From Karalla daura (lineage: Eukaryota; Chordata; Actinopteri; Chaetodontiformes; Leiognathidae): DNA of 64,000 nucleotides. Positions 58,790 to 64,000 of the stretch are shown piece after piece (the first letter of the stretch is position 1; every line of letters begins with the position of its first letter). The notes beneath the pieces were generated by a model. It was not told where the DNA came from, did no database searches, and worked only from the letters and a program-made list of their open reading frames with translations. Position numbers and translations under genes: made by a program. Where the stretch lies: NCBI GenBank assembly GCA_029224185.1, contig CM055211.1:2002146-2066145 (forward strand). Reading direction: 5' to 3'.

Positions 58790-58981
58790 GCCCCCCGATT
58801 TAACCAGCCCATGTAAATGAGTCCAATTTAGAATCGTGTAATGCGGCCCGGGCGAACGCGGCGGAGAGCGATCAGGCCGGCCAGTCACAGACATTAAAAT
58901 GAATTATATCTAATCGGGAATTTTAGTCACGCTACATTAACTAATAGAAAGTTATTAACATTTCAAGAGCGAGGGGTGCGT

Positions 58982-59015
58982 GGGGGCGGGGGGGGGGGGG
59001 GGGGGGGAGGGGGGG
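58982..59015. repeat. G homopolymer tract
   Basis: G run of about 20 with flanking shorter runs, lying 190 nt right of a C tract of similar length. Confidence 0.95.
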
Positions 59016-59287
59016 CGAAGGGAGGAGAGAGAGAGAGGGAAAGAGAAAAAAAAGAAAAAAAAAAGAGCTTTTGCCGGCAAAATTAACAGTGGCTGGCGTG
59101 ACCCGCGGGGCCGGCGGATGTGAGCACTGTAATGACAGCGTAATGGCGTATTTACATTTAAAACCGCGCCGGCTAATATTCGGATTCGGGAATGAGACGT
59201 TGAGTCAAGGAATATTTGGTTTGCCCCCCCCGTGGCCCCTGCATGGAGGGTTTCTCTGATTTCGACAGTACAGTCCAACTTTTAATT

Positions 59288-59520
59288 TCCTCCCTCCCTC
59301 CCTCCCATCCTCCCTCTCTTCCTTCCTCCCTCCCTCCCTCCCTCCCATCCTCCCTCTCTTCCTTCCTCCCTCCCTCCCTCCCTCCCATCCTCCCTCTCTT
59401 CCTCCCTCCCTCCCTCCCTCTCTCCCTCCCTCCCTCCCTCCCATCCTCTCTCTCTTCCTCCCTCCCTCCCTCCCTCCCATCCTCCCTCCCTCCCTCCCAT
59501 CCTCCCTCCTCCCTCCCATC
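59288..59520. repeat. Pyrimidine minisatellite, 40-bp unit
   Basis: The word CATCCTCCCTCTCTTCC recurs at 59306, 59346 and (with CTTCC following) 59386, an exact 40-bp period. Further CATCC words at 59442, 59478, 59498 and 59517 mark diverged or shortened units. All bases of one strand are pyrimidine except the single A of each CATCC. Confidence 0.93.
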
Positions 59521-59929
59521 GAACGGCTCTACTGTGTCTTTCATGCGGCTCGTTACAGTAAGGGTGCCAGCTCCCCGCTCTTGTTCCATCTTCATTCATT
59601 CCCCTCTTTAATCTCTTCATTAGCGCATATCTATAGAAATGACGCGTTTCCCCCCCCCCCTCCCCCCACCCCTCCCCCACCCCCACACCTAGCGCCCGTC
59701 TTTGTCTCTCTGCTGACGAGCCCGCGCTGTCATTAGGCGAGAAGGCCATCCCTGACAGCTACTTTACCTCCGGGGGCGACGCAGTTTTGTATTTTAAGTG
59801 TTTCACTTTCATATTAATTTTCTTTTGCACACCAATATCACTTCAGTCTCTCATGCATCTTCAATCCGCTCGGTTTTTTTTTTCCTCTTTTTTTTTTCCC
59901 CAGTTCAAGGGCTGCAGCGAACACACACG

Positions 59930-59965
59930 CGCACACACACACACACACACACACGCACACACACG
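59930..59965. repeat. (CA)n imperfect microsatellite
   Basis: CA repeat with CG interruptions. Confidence 0.95.
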
Positions 59966-60766
59966 CATGCGGGCGCTCAAAGACGCAGCTTTTGAGGCTG
60001 TTGATACCTGCCAGGTTTTCGCTAATTTTCAAAGTGCGGTGAATAACCGTAATGAAAACGCCCGCCCAACCCGCCAGCCAAGGACGGCGGCGCATTCAAG
60101 CGACGTTTCATGGCTTTATCGCGCGCTGCCCACCGAGCCATTAGCATTCAGGGGCGCGTCGGGAGTTTCATGGACACGGCCGCGCGAGACGATTCAGGCG
60201 AGCCCGCCAAAGTGCAGCCGCTCCTCAGCGAAGGCGTCGGAGTCTCTCGCCGCGCAAAGTTTGTTTTCGTGACCGGGAGGGAGGAGGAGGGGAGGGGAGG
60301 GGGGGGGGGGGGTGGTATTCAAATTCCTGTGTTTTCTCAGTAAGTGAATAGAGCAATTTACAAGCATGCGTGTGTGTGCGTGCGTGTGTGTGTGTCTTTG
60401 TGGGTTATTGTTTCTGGGTTGCGCCGGGGCGTCTCTGACCTCTGGCTCGACACGTTCAGCGCCAGACATCGGCGCTCCTCTGCTCTCCTCATTTCCACTC
60501 CTCCGCTCGTCTGCAGCCGCTCTGTTCGTCCGCAGCGGGCGATGAAATTTTTACATAGGACAGACTGGCCGTGTTTATAATTTAACACACAGAGAGGGAG
60601 AGAGGGAGGGGGGGGGTGGGTGGGTGGGTGGATGGGGGGTGGTAGAGCAGGAGGGGATGGCTGAGGATACAGTCCAGCTCTTAATGTCGGATGGAAAAAA
60701 AGAATGCGTGTGCGTTTTAAAAGCGAGATATCTCTGTGTGGCGTGTTTGCACTAAGGATCCTGACA

Positions 60767-60799
<33 letters not shown>
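60767..60799. repeat. (GT)n microsatellite
   Basis: GT repeat with one AT interruption. Confidence 0.95.
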
Positions 60800-61400
60800 C
60801 CAGGGTAAAACACACGCATTGATGGCGCTCGAGCAAATAGCCAAGGCTCGTCTCTGTCTAATGTCGACATGATTGGCTTTTGACAGTGTGACGTGTGTGC
60901 GTGCGTGTTGAATGGGCGCGTACGTGAAGAAATGAGGCGACACACCACGGTGCCTCGTCTCCGTTTTGGAGACAACGGGCCTTGGCTGCGGGCTGCAGAG
61001 GTCCGCTCCCGTTCTCCGGCTCTTTACAGCGGGAATCAACATGTTTACAGCCCGGCGCCGAGGCTAATGAGATTCTCACCGTTTGGAGAGTCATATTGTA
61101 TTCTGTCAGGCCTGTCAACCGATGTAGCTGCACAGGGAAGGGTGAGAACGGTAGGCAGTCAGGCTCGACTCGAGCTTTAACAAAACTTTGACACGTAATC
61201 CTGGATGACTTGAAGTCATTTCGGGCACCTTTCATCGACAAAGCACCGCTTTTAGGCAAGCTGAAATGCATTTCTGCCTTAAATTGGTATACATGTTCGT
61301 GTGTGTACATGTATACATGTCAGGATTGGATCAGGATTGGTCTAAACGTCACAGAGAAGCATCAAAATGACAACCTAATGATCGAACAGCTCCACATCGT

Positions 61401-61500
61401 NNNNNNNNNNNNNNNNNNNNNNNNNNNNNNNNNNNNNNNNNNNNNNNNNNNNNNNNNNNNNNNNNNNNNNNNNNNNNNNNNNNNNNNNNNNNNNNNNNNN
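61401..61500. other. Assembly gap of 100 N
   Basis: Exactly 100 N, the conventional placeholder for a gap of unknown size. Sequence on the two sides need not be truly this close. Confidence 0.99.
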
Positions 61501-62746
61501 CCCCTCCTTGCGTCACCTTTGTTATCGCGTCTCCACTTTTGTGTTTTTTCCCTCTCCCTCCTTTTGTCTTTCCTCCCTCCCGGCCCTCCTTGGTTCTCGT
61601 CCTCCTCGTCCTCCTCCTCCTCCGCTTTCCATCCGCTCAGGTGCGAAGAGGGGCAAAAGAAACGGACTCAATCGAGAGGCGAGGAGACAGCCGCAGCTTC
61701 TTGTCCTCCCTCCGTAGCCCGCGCACGGCGGCGAAGACGTTTCCCACAAGCGACGACTTGATTCCCTCCGATTCATCCCGCTCATTCGCGCCTCCCGTCA
61801 CGCCCCCCCCCCCCCCGTGCCTCGCCACCCTCTCGGATTTCTCCGCGCGTTTCCTCTCCTCCCCTCCGTCTCCCTCTGTCTTGCTCTATCGCTCGGCGTG
61901 TCACTCCCTCCCCCCCCCCCCCCCCTCCTCCTCACTCCTCTCTCCATCTCCCTAAACATTTCTAAAGAATGAATTACTCCGGGGCTGTCACGCGGCCCTG
62001 GCCGAGAATTCATTTTTGTGGGTCAAGTGTTTCAAACTGTCATCTTTGACAGGAACCATCTCATACAATAACTACATGGATGGACCTTGACTTGGAGTGC
62101 TTTCATCACCCCCGCCCCCCCCCCACCCCACCCCCCTCCAACCAACTCCCTCCTCCTCCTCCTCCTCCTCCTCGACTCCCGCTCTTCATATACATGCAAA
62201 AAGGTGGGGGCCCATTGTTGCGACGGGCGCCGGAGATAAGGAGCGCGCCGCGAAAAGGGCGGCGAAGCAAAGATCAATACCGGATTAATGGATTCAACTC
62301 GACCACACGTGAAGCTGCGCGCGGAGGAGCGAAAGCATCGAGGGCCGCGCGAGAACGCAGAGAGCGAGCGGAGAAGAGGAGTCACTCGACGCGGCGACGG
62401 CAGCCAAGGTCTTTAGCATTACATCGAATATCGGCGCCATTAAAGGAAATAAAAAGTGCATGAAAACTAATTCTGGCTCTGGGTTGTGCGTGTGCGTGCT
62501 TGCGTGTGTGCGCGCGTGTGTGTGTGTGTGTGTGCTGGGGACAGCAGGGCTTCAATGGCATTGGACTTGAGCAGACAATCTATTTACAGTGTGCTCAGGG
62601 GAGCTTATAAACAAATGTTGAGTAATTTCAGCCAGGAGTAATTACCCTTGCCGCTGACAAGGAGAGTGTGTTAGCACTCCCCTTCACCCTCGGCCCTGTC
62701 CAGAAGGCTCCGAGCTTGTGTGCGCACGCACACACACACACACAAT

Positions 62747-62784
<38 letters not shown>

Positions 62785-63440
62785 TACACAGAGAACTTCC
62801 CCCACGCAGGTTTAGTGGCCAGAACCTCTCCGGCCTTGTATCCGAGGAACATTCTCGGGAAATGCGGGCCGAGCGCGAACCAAGTTCGCCCATCGTCAAA
62901 GCAGCGAAACCTTCGTCGTCTTCGCACAACTCGACCTCGCAACAGTACGACACCGGAGCGCGGCACTCCGCGGCTCCCACTGGAAACAATCGATCAGGCC
63001 CAGCGACAACAATCCATAAGGTCGGGGCGTCATTTTGCGCGGAGTTAATGAACACGTGAAATGATTGAATCACTGTGTTGCGATTCCCCTCCATTGAAAC
63101 CGGAGCCTCACCTCCATGCAGACCCTCACGTACCGTTCCATTCCGTTCCCCCCCACATTATCACGTTTCCAACAGGTGAAACGATGCAGTGTTTCCCCCC
63201 GGGCAGCCAGCCTCGGAGAGTTTGAAGCAAACTGTGGCGTTCATCTCTACATCTCTCCTCACTTACGTGGCAGCTCCGGCTCCGTCTTGCCCCTCCCGCT
63301 GGGCGGGGAGCCGCGCGGGGTCCGCGCCGAGGCATCGACAGCTCGCTCACCTTCATTAGGATTCCGAGAGCGCGGTCATCGGGCCAACAGATCGTGTTAT
63401 TGAATAAAAGGGGTGGAGGGGGGGGTGGAGAGGAAAAAAA
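61501..63440. other. Intergenic block right of the gap, no gene seen
   Basis: Pyrimidine-rich sequence with C runs (61803-61816, 61909-61924), a TCC repeat (62151-62173), GT (62515-62533) and CA (62724-62782) repeats. No recognisable exon on either strand. Confidence 0.6.
62724..62782. repeat. (CA)n imperfect microsatellite
   Basis: CA repeat with GC and TCT interruptions. Confidence 0.96.
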
Positions 63441-63730
63441 CGAAACAAGCAATCAAAGTCACATTCATTGCTCCATTGTTTTACATTTTAATCATTTGCA
63501 GGACTTAATTACGGGATTGAAATGTAACTAACGAACAAGCAAATTAATTTTCACCTTAACCTTTGGGAGGCAGCCGAGGCCAGGAGCGGGGCTTTATCCC
63601 CGGCTGATCGATTATGATCTCTGGGCTCAAACGGAATGGATTCCCATGCAAATTCGGGCCGGATCAATCCGCAGCCCGGCGGAATCGATGCAACAGCTTT
63701 TCCAGGCCTTTCAGAGACAATTGTATGATT
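63440..63730. promoter_or_regulatory. Candidate conserved non-coding block
   Basis: Unique sequence with GCAAATTAATTTTCACC, GGACTTAATTACGGG and GCTGATCGATTATGATC, lying between two G-rich repeats. TAATTA cores recur. Inference from composition only. Confidence 0.22.
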
Positions 63731-64000
63731 AGAGGGGAGAGGGATAACACACACCGGGGGTGGGGGGTGGTGGTGGTGGTGGTGGGGGGGGCTTGGAAGC
63801 AGATGATGTGAAATCAACACACGGGAAAGGAAACAGCAGGAGCTGAGCCCCGTCCTCTTTCTGACTCTTTATTATCCCCAACATATAAAAGTAACACCAT
63901 AAAAGCTATAAAAGTCACATCCCTGCCTATGGTCCCTCTACCTTTGATTGACGTTTGGAACTTAGCTGACGTGAATCAAGGAGCGAGCTGCCGACAAGCA

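Larger units (their letters stand above)
59016..61400. other. Upstream intergenic block left of the gap, no gene seen
   Basis: Apart from the listed repeats this is unique CpG-rich sequence. Alternating ATGT words sit near 61290-61320. No exon supported. Confidence 0.6.

Overview
The window reads as a ray-finned fish (teleost) nuclear genome fragment. It holds one recognisable protein-coding gene, the 5' half of kcnh7 (ERG3, Kv11.3 voltage-gated K+ channel), on the minus strand. The family call rests on six exons (1-344, 6014-6228, 8714-9214, 13361-13516, 31672-31902, 32678-32753). All have AG/GT borders, and splice phases agree at every junction. Together they encode 507 complete residues: the N-terminal cap, the PAS domain, the cytoplasmic N-linker and transmembrane helices S1 and S2. 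The gene runs off the left edge, so S3-S6, the pore and the cyclic-nucleotide-binding homology domain lie outside. KCNH7 is preferred over KCNH2 and KCNH6 from characteristic stretches recalled from the families, for example MTGFSRPDVMQKPCTCDF in PAS, KQSLPQEDPD in the linker, and SDSNLNKYSTINKIP before S1. A teleost is suggested by short introns compared with the several-hundred-kb mammalian gene, dense CA/GT, GA/CT and G/C-homopolymer microsatellites, and high CpG. I cannot name the species.

Layout: 1-32753 is gene body with five introns (5.7, 2.5, 4.1, 18.2 and 0.8 kb in plus-strand order). From 32754 to about 33250 is a CpG-rich stretch without a TATA box, the presumed 5' UTR and core promoter. 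From 33.3 kb to the right edge is about 31 kb upstream of the gene in which I find no convincing exon on either strand. It consists of simple repeats, one 100-N assembly gap (61401-61500), and scattered non-repetitive patches rich in TAAT/ATTA words that could be regulatory elements. In other vertebrates the region upstream of KCNH7 is a long gene-poor interval, so this is expected.

Nearly all long open frames here are low-complexity translations of microsatellites (His-Thr, Arg-Glu, Ser-Leu, Cys-Val repeats) or shadows of kcnh7 exons. I see no CRISPR array, operon, phage or tRNA. I also see no clear candidate for a new biological system. The points most worth a second look are a polyglutamine insert in the N-linker exon, splice acceptors built from microsatellites, a sharp GC3 contrast between exon 1 and later exons, a 67-base G tract, a 40-bp minisatellite, a candidate MITE, and several candidate cis-regulatory patches.
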